Shown here: positions 1-5,453 of the stretch, piece by piece
Layout: each line of letters starts with the position of its first letter
How positions within the stretch are numbered: position 1 is the stretch's first letter
NCBI GenBank assembly: GCA_029060585.1
Contig: JAIDTS010000552.1
Span: forward strand, 1 to 5,740
DNA length: 5,740 nucleotides
Direction: 5' to 3'
Origin: Muribaculaceae bacterium
GTDB taxonomy: Bacteria; Bacteroidota; Bacteroidia; Bacteroidales; Muribaculaceae
Notes under the pieces: model-generated
What the model saw: the letters and a program-made list of their open reading frames with translations, nothing else
Told to the model about the DNA's origin: nothing
Databases searched by the model: none
Translations under genes and position numbers: made by a program

Positions 1-999
1 CATGCGGATACTGATCTCTGTAAGGAACTCGGCAAGGTCTTTGATGATTTGAAGGTAGCTAATGCCGATGCCATTAATGCTCTCTACGATGGAAAGGATG
101 TCGTTGGCGAAGTCAAAAAAGGCACGCAATTACTTCTCCCTAACAACCTTTATATCTGGGCGACGATGAATACTAGTGATCAGTCGCTATTTCCAATTGA
201 TTCGGCTTTCAAGCGTCGTTGGGACTGGAGGTACATCAAGATTGCGGATAACGGTAAGGGATATGTCATTTCAGTCAATGACAAGGAGTATGATTGGTGG
301 CAATTTCTTCAAAAGATCAATGAGCATATCGGAACCACCACTTCGCAGGAGGATAAGAAACTTGGGTACTTCTTCGCTAAGGCTACCAAGAATGCTGATG
401 GGAAGTATATTATTCCCGCCTATAAGTTTTTAAGTAAGGTTCTCTTCTTCTTATATGGAGATGTCTATAAGGATTATGGCTTTGACGATGATATCTTCAA
501 AGGAGAAGATGGGACTCCTATGGAATTCTCTGATTATTTCGATGAACAGGGGCATGCAATTGAGGAGAAGATAGAACAGTTTCTTTTGAATCTGGGATTG
601 GAACCGAAAGCCACTGAAAGCGAAATAACCGAGATCGAGGATGCTGAAATCTTAGAGTCTGAAGATGCTGCACGTAAGACTACAGGCAGACTTACAGTTG
701 AATTCCCGGACGGAACAACTGTGAAAGAACATTCTCAATTTGACACATATCTAAAAGCTCTGCAAAAGATAGGATTGGACAAGGTATTCCCGATTGCAGC
801 TCAAAAGCAATATGTAAGAAGAGATGAGCCTCTAATCTCAAAGATACAATCGCAGAGGATTATTGACGATCCCCAATATTCTTATGTACAATCAGGGGAT
901 TACTACATAATAAAAGGAATCGACCTGCCCACTCAAATCAATTTCCTTAAGCTGCTTTCTCAAAGTCTTAATCTGGGACTTAATGTTTATGCCGAGTAA
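1..999 (+). CDS. mcrB: McrB-like AAA+ restriction motor subunit, C-terminal part (5' end outside window)
   Basis: Frame 1 is open from base 1 to a TAA at 997-999, giving 332 residues; a TTG at 49 is not a credible start because the frame and the fold continue upstream. Seen: residues 49-57 read LYIWATMNT, then SDQSLFPID and FKRRW (70-74). This is the sensor-1/NTxD segment (NTSD, 57-60; E. coli McrB has NTAD, part of its nucleotide-binding signature) followed by the basic arginine-finger-like segment. Walker A and Walker B must lie before the window. Residues about 85-200 form the helical lid, about 205-226 an acidic linker, and about 230-332 a separate small C-terminal module. Known: McrB-family NTPases form rings that translocate DNA and activate a McrC nuclease. 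The next gene encodes such a nuclease 65 bases downstream on the same strand, so the two probably form one operon. Family confidence is high. Whether it uses GTP, and which DNA mark it reads, cannot be told because the N-terminal specificity domain is missing. Confidence 0.9.
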   Translation, partial: HADTDLCKELGKVFDDLKVANADAINALYDGKDVVGEVKKGTQLLLPNNLYIWATMNTSDQSLFPIDSAFKRRWDWRYIKIADNGKGYVISVNDKEYDWWQFLQKINEHIGTTTSQEDKKLGYFFAKATKNADGKYIIPAYKFLSKVLFFLYGDVYKDYGFDDDIFKGEDGTPMEFSDYFDEQGHAIEEKIEQFLLNLGLEPKATESEITEIEDAEILESEDAARKTTGRLTVEFPDGTTVKEHSQFDTYLKALQKIGLDKVFPIAAQKQYVRRDEPLISKIQSQRIIDDPQYSYVQSGDYYIIKGIDLPTQINFLKLLSQSLNLGLNVYAE

Positions 1000-1064
1000 A
1001 AATGAGCTACGAAGCATAATTGCTTTGTTTACCTCAAAATGATTGAATCTTTCTGATTTATAGA

Positions 1065-3338
1065 ATGAAACTGCTGATTGAGGAACATGACTATCCGGTG
1101 GATAAGGTCAGGAAGCTATTTCCTAACTTTGACGAGCTGGATCCTGTTGACGGTCTGGTGAGGGTCAACTACGTTGGCTACTATTATCATGCCGCCGAGG
1201 GGGAAAGTGTGTTCATTCTGCCTAAGGTGGTACTTGATGCTTCGAAAGATGGGCTCGTGTTTGGACGACATAAACCAGAAGACATCATCGACCTGGAAGC
1301 TGACGGAAGCCCTCTAACCACTAAGGAGCGTGAATTTATCTATGGTCTTGCTGTTTGGATCTACAGAGCCATTGCTGTATATCGCGAAGATTGCAAGACA
1401 TCGGGGCGTGACCATACCATCATCAGGCATCAAAGCGTAATCCGCCAAGGTCGCGGACGCAAACAAACAGCCAATACCTATCTTGACATACTCCTTTCCC
1501 TTATCGACTTTGCCAAACAGAATCGGGATTGGTTTATGTTTATCCTCAAGAACGTACACAGCGGCTTCAATAAGATAAACTGGGGACGGACAATCGCGAA
1601 GAGTCAGATGGTAGTGCAGGACAATGCTCCCATCTACCTTAATCCAGTCAATAAGAAGCGGATGGTCAACTTCGATGAGGAACTGATAGTCATCTTCTTC
1701 TCGATCCTCAACTATATCCACGATAAATACGGATTCCCGATAGAAGTCAACGTCAACTATGAGCTAATCACCGGAAAGAAATTTGAACAATACCTCACCA
1801 AAGGTCTAGGTATTCGCCGACTACATCAAATCAAATACAAGTACTTCTCCGACAAGGCTCTGGAGCTCTGGAACCTGTGCTATGCCTTCTTCGAGCAGTC
1901 GAAACAGATACGCATCGCATCTCAGATGAATGAGTTCCTCCTTGCCAAGAACTTCAACATCGTTTTTGAGACTATGATTGATGAGCTGATCGGTGACCAT
2001 ACATTCCCAGACCGTCTGAACAAAAAGCAGGAAGACGGTAAGGAGGTAGACCACCTCTTCCTATGGGATTCACTGACACGAGCCAGACGTGAAGAGGAAC
2101 AGCAGAAGTTCACCTATTATATCGGAGATTCAAAATACTACAAGCAGCGTAATTCGATAGGACGGGAAAGCGTTGCCAAACAATTTACATATGCCCGAAA
2201 TGTAATCCAATGGAACCTCAACCTCTTTTTCGGAGAGAAAGCTGAGCAGGATGACCGCAGGGAAACTGATTTTTGCCTTCGTGATGAAGTGACGGAAGGA
2301 TACAATGTCATTCCGAACTTCTTCATTTCGGGAACAGTGCCGGAAGACCTAAACTACAGCGATCACATCGAGGAAACGAAGAAGACCGCAAAGACACATG
2401 TATCACGTCAATACATCAACCGTCTGTTTGACCGCGACACATTGCTCGTCACTCACTACGATGTTAACTTCCTCTTCGTCTTGTCGCTTTATGCGCGCGA
2501 CAATGCCGCGCAGAAGAAGCAATGGCGGGATAAGGTGCGAAATATATTCCGTGACAAGATACGTGATGAGCTTAGCAAACGCTATGACTTCCACGCGATG
2601 CGCGCCAAACCGGGAATCGACTCAGAGGTATGGCTAAAGGAGCATTTCGCAGATATCATCGGAAAGGTATTTGCTCCATATTCTGAAGATAAGGGAATCA
2701 TCGCACTTGCTTTGGCAGATCCCACTAAAGCAACTTCTGAGAAAGAGCGGAAACTTATCGAAGAAGAGAACAACAAGGTACTGAAATTGGTTGATACCGC
2801 CTTTACTCGTGTAGAGTTAGAAAGCCTGAGTCAAGATCCACGGCCATTGCTACCAGAACAGACATCTATGTCTTCGGTAAGTCTTGTCCAAACACCATCC
2901 GATGGACTATTCCTTTTCGGCCTTGTCACCAATCAGGAAATAAAGCAGACAAGAAATGGCATTCCAAATCTCTCGAAAGAGCATTCTTCATTCATCAATC
3001 ACATTGCGACTGATTTCACAATGTTCAATATGCCATCTGGGGATATTTCAAAAGCAAAATATTTTATACCAATGTTTGATCAGGGCATAGATGGATATTA
3101 TGAGATAACAGGGTATTCTTTTGGTAAACGCAACCAACCTTTATTGGACGATGACGGAGAACCCGTGCTGGACATGAGGAGGAATGAAATCATCATAAAG
3201 AGAGATTGCCTTAATATAAAATTGGGGAAATACACACCTTTGGGAGCCCACATGCGAATACCAATAAATATGAAGCGTTTGAACGGGCAGCTACACTCGT
3301 ATTCGGAGGTGATGGAGCTATATGAGCAAAATAAATAG
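1065..3338 (+). CDS. McrC/LlaJI-family restriction endonuclease subunit, long form (757 aa)
   Basis: ATG at 1065 follows an A/T-rich leader without Shine-Dalgarno sequence; the stop is TAG at 3336-3338. Seen: residues 1-310 look like the McrC/LlaJI N-terminal region that docks on the McrB-type ring. Residues 327-370 hold a PD-(D/E)XK-like core: E327-V-D329-H, then I353-G-D355-S-K357-Y-Y-K, then E368 and Q373 in SVAKQFTYARNV. D329, D355 and K357 are the likely metal and catalytic residues. Known: in McrBC and LlaJI systems this subunit cuts DNA when the McrB-type NTPase translocates. It follows the McrB-like gene by 65 bases and probably shares its transcript. Odd: E. coli McrC is 348 residues, so this protein is about twice as long. 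Residues about 600-757 form an extra C-terminal region encoded by clearly AT-richer DNA. I do not recognise that region; a DNA-reading or regulatory role is only a guess. The LlaJI-type label rests on the GDSKYYK block and the gene pair. Confidence 0.85.
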   Translation: MKLLIEEHDYPVDKVRKLFPNFDELDPVDGLVRVNYVGYYYHAAEGESVFILPKVVLDASKDGLVFGRHKPEDIIDLEADGSPLTTKEREFIYGLAVWIYRAIAVYREDCKTSGRDHTIIRHQSVIRQGRGRKQTANTYLDILLSLIDFAKQNRDWFMFILKNVHSGFNKINWGRTIAKSQMVVQDNAPIYLNPVNKKRMVNFDEELIVIFFSILNYIHDKYGFPIEVNVNYELITGKKFEQYLTKGLGIRRLHQIKYKYFSDKALELWNLCYAFFEQSKQIRIASQMNEFLLAKNFNIVFETMIDELIGDHTFPDRLNKKQEDGKEVDHLFLWDSLTRARREEEQQKFTYYIGDSKYYKQRNSIGRESVAKQFTYARNVIQWNLNLFFGEKAEQDDRRETDFCLRDEVTEGYNVIPNFFISGTVPEDLNYSDHIEETKKTAKTHVSRQYINRLFDRDTLLVTHYDVNFLFVLSLYARDNAAQKKQWRDKVRNIFRDKIRDELSKRYDFHAMRAKPGIDSEVWLKEHFADIIGKVFAPYSEDKGIIALALADPTKATSEKERKLIEEENNKVLKLVDTAFTRVELESLSQDPRPLLPEQTSMSSVSLVQTPSDGLFLFGLVTNQEIKQTRNGIPNLSKEHSSFINHIATDFTMFNMPSGDISKAKYFIPMFDQGIDGYYEITGYSFGKRNQPLLDDDGEPVLDMRRNEIIIKRDCLNIKLGKYTPLGAHMRIPINMKRLNGQLHSYSEVMELYEQNK

Positions 3339-3355
3339 CCTATTACACTGGAGAT

Positions 3356-3376
3356 GGGAGGGGGAGGGATTTCGGG
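3356..3376 (+). other. G-quadruplex-compatible G-tract cluster
   Basis: Four G-runs of three or more are separated by short loops: GGG, A, GGGGG, A, GGG, ATTTC, GGG. This satisfies the usual G3+N1-7 rule. It starts 17 bases after the nuclease stop codon and would lie in the 3' UTR of the restriction transcript, on the RNA-like strand. Folding is not shown by sequence alone, and the last run also takes part in a small GGGC/GCCC stem (3374-3377/3382-3385). Confidence 0.5.
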
Positions 3377-3381
3377 CTTAC

Positions 3382-3401
3382 GCCCTCAACACTGTTGGGG
3401 C
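3382..3401 (+). other. Hairpin, 8-bp bulged stem
   Basis: GCCC (3382-3385) and CAAC (3387-3390) pair with GTTG (3394-3397) and GGGC (3398-3401) around an ACT loop, with T3386 bulged. No U-run follows, so it is not a terminator by itself. It competes with the smaller GGGC/GCCC stem just upstream. Confidence 0.5.
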
Positions 3402-3488
3402 CTTGATTAAGCTTGGGGGCATAAACAGTAAATTTCACCTTCGACAAACCTGCTGCGCAATAAATGGATGATCGACCGGATGGCTCTC

Positions 3489-3505
3489 GGCGGTTGGAAA
3501 CCGCC
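3489..3505 (+). other. Hairpin, perfect 7-bp GC-rich stem
   Basis: GGCGGTT (3489-3495), loop GGA, AACCGCC (3499-3505). It is followed by TTTGG rather than a U-run, and sits eight bases before the terminator stem, so it may be a neighbouring domain of the same transcript 3' end. Confidence 0.55.
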
Positions 3506-3513
3506 TTTGGAAG

Positions 3514-3546
3514 ATGGGGGTCTAAGGATCAGACCTCCCATTTTTT
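3514..3546 (+). terminator. Rho-independent terminator, plus strand
   Basis: ATGGG plus GGTCT (3514-3523) pair with AGACC (3531-3535) and CCCAT (3537-3541), with T3536 bulged and loop AAGGATC (3524-3530). A run of six T begins at 3541, the last stem base, and continues to 3546. It lies about 175 bases after the nuclease stop codon, so it most likely ends the restriction operon transcript or a small RNA encoded in the intergenic region. On the minus strand the stem is not followed by a T-run, so it is poor as a hipBA terminator. Confidence 0.75.
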
Positions 3547-3647
3547 CTGAGTTGCGGAGGTAGTTAAAGGGAAGTTCAATGGCAGAGGCGAGAACTCGCG
3601 GAAGGTGAGGCTTTTTTCGGGTGCTTCCGATGAAATGTGAGGCTCAT

Positions 3648-4928
3648 TCAAATGGTAAGCTTCATTTCTGGCAATATTACGTCAATCATTGAGCGAGGGA
3701 CATCACATTCCTTTGCTATTATCGGCCATCGTGAAACGGAATCTTTAATGTTATCTATGATTTCAGGTGCTTCCTTTATGTTGTTTCGACGTGCAAATTC
3801 AAGCAGGTCTTGTCTTGTTATATTGTCAAACTTACCGTTTATCGACATTTGATGTTTTGAAGTCCAATCTCCCTTGGGATTATAGTTAAATCCCATGTCG
3901 TATGCAGGCGAAAGCCGCCATTTACCTTCCCTATCCATGAGAAATGATATATTTTTAGTATGGTCGTCTTGATTTCTTATAATGACATTAAAAACCATTC
4001 GACGAAACATCTCCTGTGCCTGAGAATAAGGAAGACGCAATGTCCTCATTATATTGAAAGCTTGCTCGTAAGAATATGAACGTGGCATACGGTAATCATA
4101 ATGGGCGATTCCACATAGGGTTTGCATATGAACCTTATCTCCGTTTACACGGTCAAATCGTTTCGTCAGGAAATGTGCCCGTCCGTTTTCCTCAATAAGG
4201 CTGCATTCCGACATTTCCATCCCACATTCTTTTACAAGACAATAAAACGAATATTCAAGTCTTCCAAAATTTTGAGTTTCACGAAATCCAGTTTCAGCAC
4301 TAACACCGTCTAATTTTATAAGATAATAGTCAAATCCTTCCGGTGCATTAATCTGTCCAGACCTCACTTCTCCAGTTCCCTTATTATATGCGATAATCGC
4401 TTTGGCTCTCTGACCTCCGGCAGAAGTACCAAGACGTACAATCTCCGCTATCGCAGCCTTCTTGTCCGCTGAAAGATTTGTGCCGAATACTTCCTTCTCA
4501 GCTAATGCTTCACTCGCAACTTCCACCAATGAGTCCAGTTCAATCTTTACATCATCATTATATGGGGTATCCATTGCTGGCTCAAACTCCAACGCACCCA
4601 TACAGCGCTTGCCAAGAAAACAAAGGGTTTCAACTGAATTACTACTATGTCGACCTGTGAGGGCGAGCCAACGGTCAAACAGGGCACGACCGTATGTGTC
4701 TGGCAATGAATCCGCAAGCAATCCCGGAAGCCCTTTGAAAGTATCAAGGCCTATATCACCAAACGAATACACACGACCATACCGCACAGGCATAAGGATA
4801 GGAGAAGGTTCCAATCCCTTTCCTATGAAACTATCTGCGTATTCAAAAGATGCGATATTACGGCTACTGTCCCAACGGACTGAGCCCATATGTTGTCCGT
4901 AGAGGTTGACTTTTGCTATATCTACCAT
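3648..4928 (-). CDS. hipA: HipA-family serine/threonine kinase toxin
   Basis: A 426-residue protein, close to the usual 420-440 of HipA. Seen: an N-terminal HipA subdomain at about 5-115, including the conserved CMGALEFEP block (109-117); a glycine/serine-rich loop GTSAGGQRAKA (167-177), whose S169 lies where E. coli HipA carries its autophosphorylated Ser150; the catalytic segment RNQDDHTKN (318-326), where D321 and N326 match D309 and N314 of E. coli HipA; and PAYD (341-344), where D344 matches the metal-binding D332. The 23-residue spacing between the two aspartates equals that in E. coli. Known: E. coli HipA phosphorylates glutamyl-tRNA synthetase and causes growth arrest and persistence; other HipA kinases use other targets, so the substrate here is unknown. 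Its ATG overlaps the last codons of hipB by 7 bases, which implies translational coupling. The gene appears intact and active. It converges on the restriction operon and may act as a stabiliser or an abortive defence module. Confidence 0.93.
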   Translation of the reverse strand: MVDIAKVNLYGQHMGSVRWDSSRNIASFEYADSFIGKGLEPSPILMPVRYGRVYSFGDIGLDTFKGLPGLLADSLPDTYGRALFDRWLALTGRHSSNSVETLCFLGKRCMGALEFEPAMDTPYNDDVKIELDSLVEVASEALAEKEVFGTNLSADKKAAIAEIVRLGTSAGGQRAKAIIAYNKGTGEVRSGQINAPEGFDYYLIKLDGVSAETGFRETQNFGRLEYSFYCLVKECGMEMSECSLIEENGRAHFLTKRFDRVNGDKVHMQTLCGIAHYDYRMPRSYSYEQAFNIMRTLRLPYSQAQEMFRRMVFNVIIRNQDDHTKNISFLMDREGKWRLSPAYDMGFNYNPKGDWTSKHQMSINGKFDNITRQDLLEFARRNNIKEAPEIIDNIKDSVSRWPIIAKECDVPRSMIDVILPEMKLTI

Positions 4929-5281
4929 TCAGATTCTTCTTGATTAATAAATGTATTGGTATTGATTGTAGATTTTGCTCTTTTACGCTGTTTCTTCTTA
5001 TTAGCCTCAATAAATTCAAGATATTCATTAGGACTCAGCTCCTCTTCTTTAAGTAGTGGAGAGAATATATCAAGTTCTCCCAGGATACGCAGTACTCTCA
5101 TCAGAGAGTCAAAAGAGCCTATCTCACCGTTCTCAATCTTCTTGATCGAAGACACTGAAATCTGCGATTGCTCTGCAAGCGACATCTGGGTGATGTTCTG
5201 ACGCAACCGTAATTCCCTTATTTTTTTGCCAATCCTGCGACATATTTCGCCATCAGCAAGCATATAAACATTATCATTCAT
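4922..5281 (-). CDS. hipB: HipB-family antitoxin, XRE/Cro-type HTH repressor
   Basis: A 119-residue protein. Residues about 13-71 form an XRE-type helix-turn-helix domain (RIGKKIRELRLRQNITQ, then LAEQSQ, then recognition helix SVSSIKKIENGE at 42-53). A short linker, a basic stretch (KKKQRKRAK, 95-103) and a probably flexible tail follow, ending EESEW. E. coli HipB is 88 residues and also ends in Glu-Trp; its flexible tail is needed for Lon turnover. Known: HipB dimers neutralise HipA and repress their own operon. The start is ATG 5281-5279; an internal ATG at residue 7 (5263-5261) also precedes the HTH and cannot be excluded. No Shine-Dalgarno sequence is visible, as usual in this phylum. The last codons overlap hipA. 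Antitoxin identity is inferred from the HTH fold plus the hipA partner. Confidence 0.9.
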   Translation of the reverse strand: MNDNVYMLADGEICRRIGKKIRELRLRQNITQMSLAEQSQISVSSIKKIENGEIGSFDSLMRVLRILGELDIFSPLLKEEELSPNEYLEFIEANKKKQRKRAKSTINTNTFINQEESEW

Positions 5282-5290
5282 AGCCTAAAT

Positions 5291-5342
5291 TTAAACTATT
5301 AGACTGCAAATATAGCAATAATAGTTGAATTTTTAGCTATAT
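5291..5342. promoter_or_regulatory. Candidate HipB operator: inverted repeats around the hipB promoter
   Basis: Two overlapping inverted repeats lie just upstream of hipB. Repeat one is TTAAACTATTA (5291-5301) against TAATAGTTGAA (5319-5329), matching at 10 of 11 positions and flanking the -7-like element. Repeat two is ATATAGC (5310-5316) against GCTATAT (5336-5342), a perfect 7/7. A third small palindrome, ATATC-AACC-GATAT, follows at 5339-5352. HTH antitoxins of this type commonly autorepress through such repeats. The sequence is A/T-rich, which makes chance repeats more likely. Confidence 0.45.
5307..5314 (-). promoter_or_regulatory. Probable -7 element of the hipBA promoter
   Basis: The minus strand reads TATATTTG, a full match to the Bacteroidota -7 consensus TAnnTTTG. 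Transcription would begin near 5300, leaving a leader of about 20 bases before hipB. No TTTG -33 box is seen at the expected 19-21 base distance, so the promoter is weak or needs help. Confidence 0.45.
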
Positions 5343-5364
5343 CAACCGATATTTTTTGGTGGAA

Positions 5365-5396
5365 TTTGCAAAAGAGAGGAAAAAACATTAACTTTG
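5365..5396 (+). promoter_or_regulatory. Bacteroidota-type promoter of the symporter gene
   Basis: TTTG (5365-5368), a 20-base spacer, then TAACTTTG (5389-5396) match the TTTG/TAnnTTTG consensus of the Bacteroidota primary sigma factor at the ideal distance. Transcription would start near 5403, about 50 bases before the ATG at 5454. This is the strongest single piece of evidence in the window for the phylum. Confidence 0.8.
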
Positions 5397-5406
5397 TGCG
5401 CACAAA
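5393..5406. promoter_or_regulatory. Perfect 14-base palindrome overlapping the -7 box and start site
   Basis: TTTGTGCGCACAAA is a perfect inverted repeat without spacer. Its left half contains the TTTG of the -7 element and its right half covers the expected transcription start, a position where a bound dimeric repressor would block RNA polymerase. No regulator gene is adjacent other than hipB. Confidence 0.4.
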
Positions 5407-5411
5407 CGAAA

Positions 5412-5425
5412 AGTCAGAAGTGACT
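5412..5425 (+). other. Small hairpin in the symporter 5' leader
   Basis: AGTCA (5412-5416), loop GAAG, TGACT (5421-5425). It lies within the expected leader about ten bases after the start of transcription. It is short, and any role in mRNA stability or translation is conjecture. Confidence 0.3.
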
Positions 5426-5453
5426 GGGCTCTGAAATAAGTATTATCAACTAT

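Larger units (their letters stand above)
3350..3546 (+). ncRNA. Candidate structured RNA ending at an intrinsic terminator (speculative)
   Basis: ATGGGAGG (3354-3361) is the exact reverse complement of CCTCCCAT (3534-3541), and the pairing can extend outward at 3350-3353 with three G-U pairs and one A-U pair. It would close a domain of about 195 nt that contains hairpins at 3382-3401 and 3489-3505 and ends in a U-run. That layout suits a small RNA or a structured 3' UTR. Against it: an 8-base complement is expected about once by chance in a region this size, no convincing Bacteroidota promoter is seen just upstream (the best is TAAGCTTG at 3408-3415, without a -33 box), and I recognise no named RNA family. 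Confidence 0.2.
3339..3647. other. Non-coding, hairpin-rich intergenic region between convergent genes
   Basis: These 309 bases separate the nuclease stop codon from the hipA stop codon, and I find no credible gene on either strand. The stretch is richer in G than its surroundings and holds a G-tract cluster (3356-3376), hairpins at 3382-3401 and 3489-3505, an intrinsic terminator (3514-3546), a short stem GCGA/TCGC at 3588-3599 and an inverted repeat CGGAAG/CTTCCG at 3599-3604/3624-3629. At the least it is the shared 3' trailer of two convergent operons. The density of structure leaves room for a structured RNA. A clear terminator for the minus-strand hipBA transcript was not found; none of these stems is followed by a U-run on that strand. 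Confidence 0.7.

Noticed and set aside
1000..1064. Possible separate promoter for the nuclease gene (TTTG at 1024-1027)
   Set aside because: The expected -7 position holds only AATCTTTC, a poor match to TAnnTTTG; cotranscription with the McrB-like gene is simpler.
1314..1721. 135-residue open frame on the minus strand within the nuclease gene
   Set aside because: It lies wholly inside a well-supported gene on the other strand and shows no family motif; it is a shadow of that coding frame.
3407..3541. 44-codon minus-strand frame starting ATG at 3541, reading MGGLILRPP
   Set aside because: Its sequence is the antisense of the terminator and hairpins, it is proline/arginine-rich without a plausible fold, and the start codon lies in the terminator stem. 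More likely an artefact of structured RNA or spacer DNA.
3339..3647. tRNA, tmRNA, RNase P RNA or SRP RNA
   Set aside because: I found no cloverleaf with a T-loop in the right place and none of the signature cores of these RNAs.
3637..3852. 71-residue plus-strand frame over the hipA 3' end
   Set aside because: Almost entirely antisense to hipA, which has clear kinase motifs; low-complexity Ser/Ile composition.
4462..4902. 146-residue plus-strand frame within hipA
   Set aside because: Shadow of hipA; no recognisable motif and no promoter.
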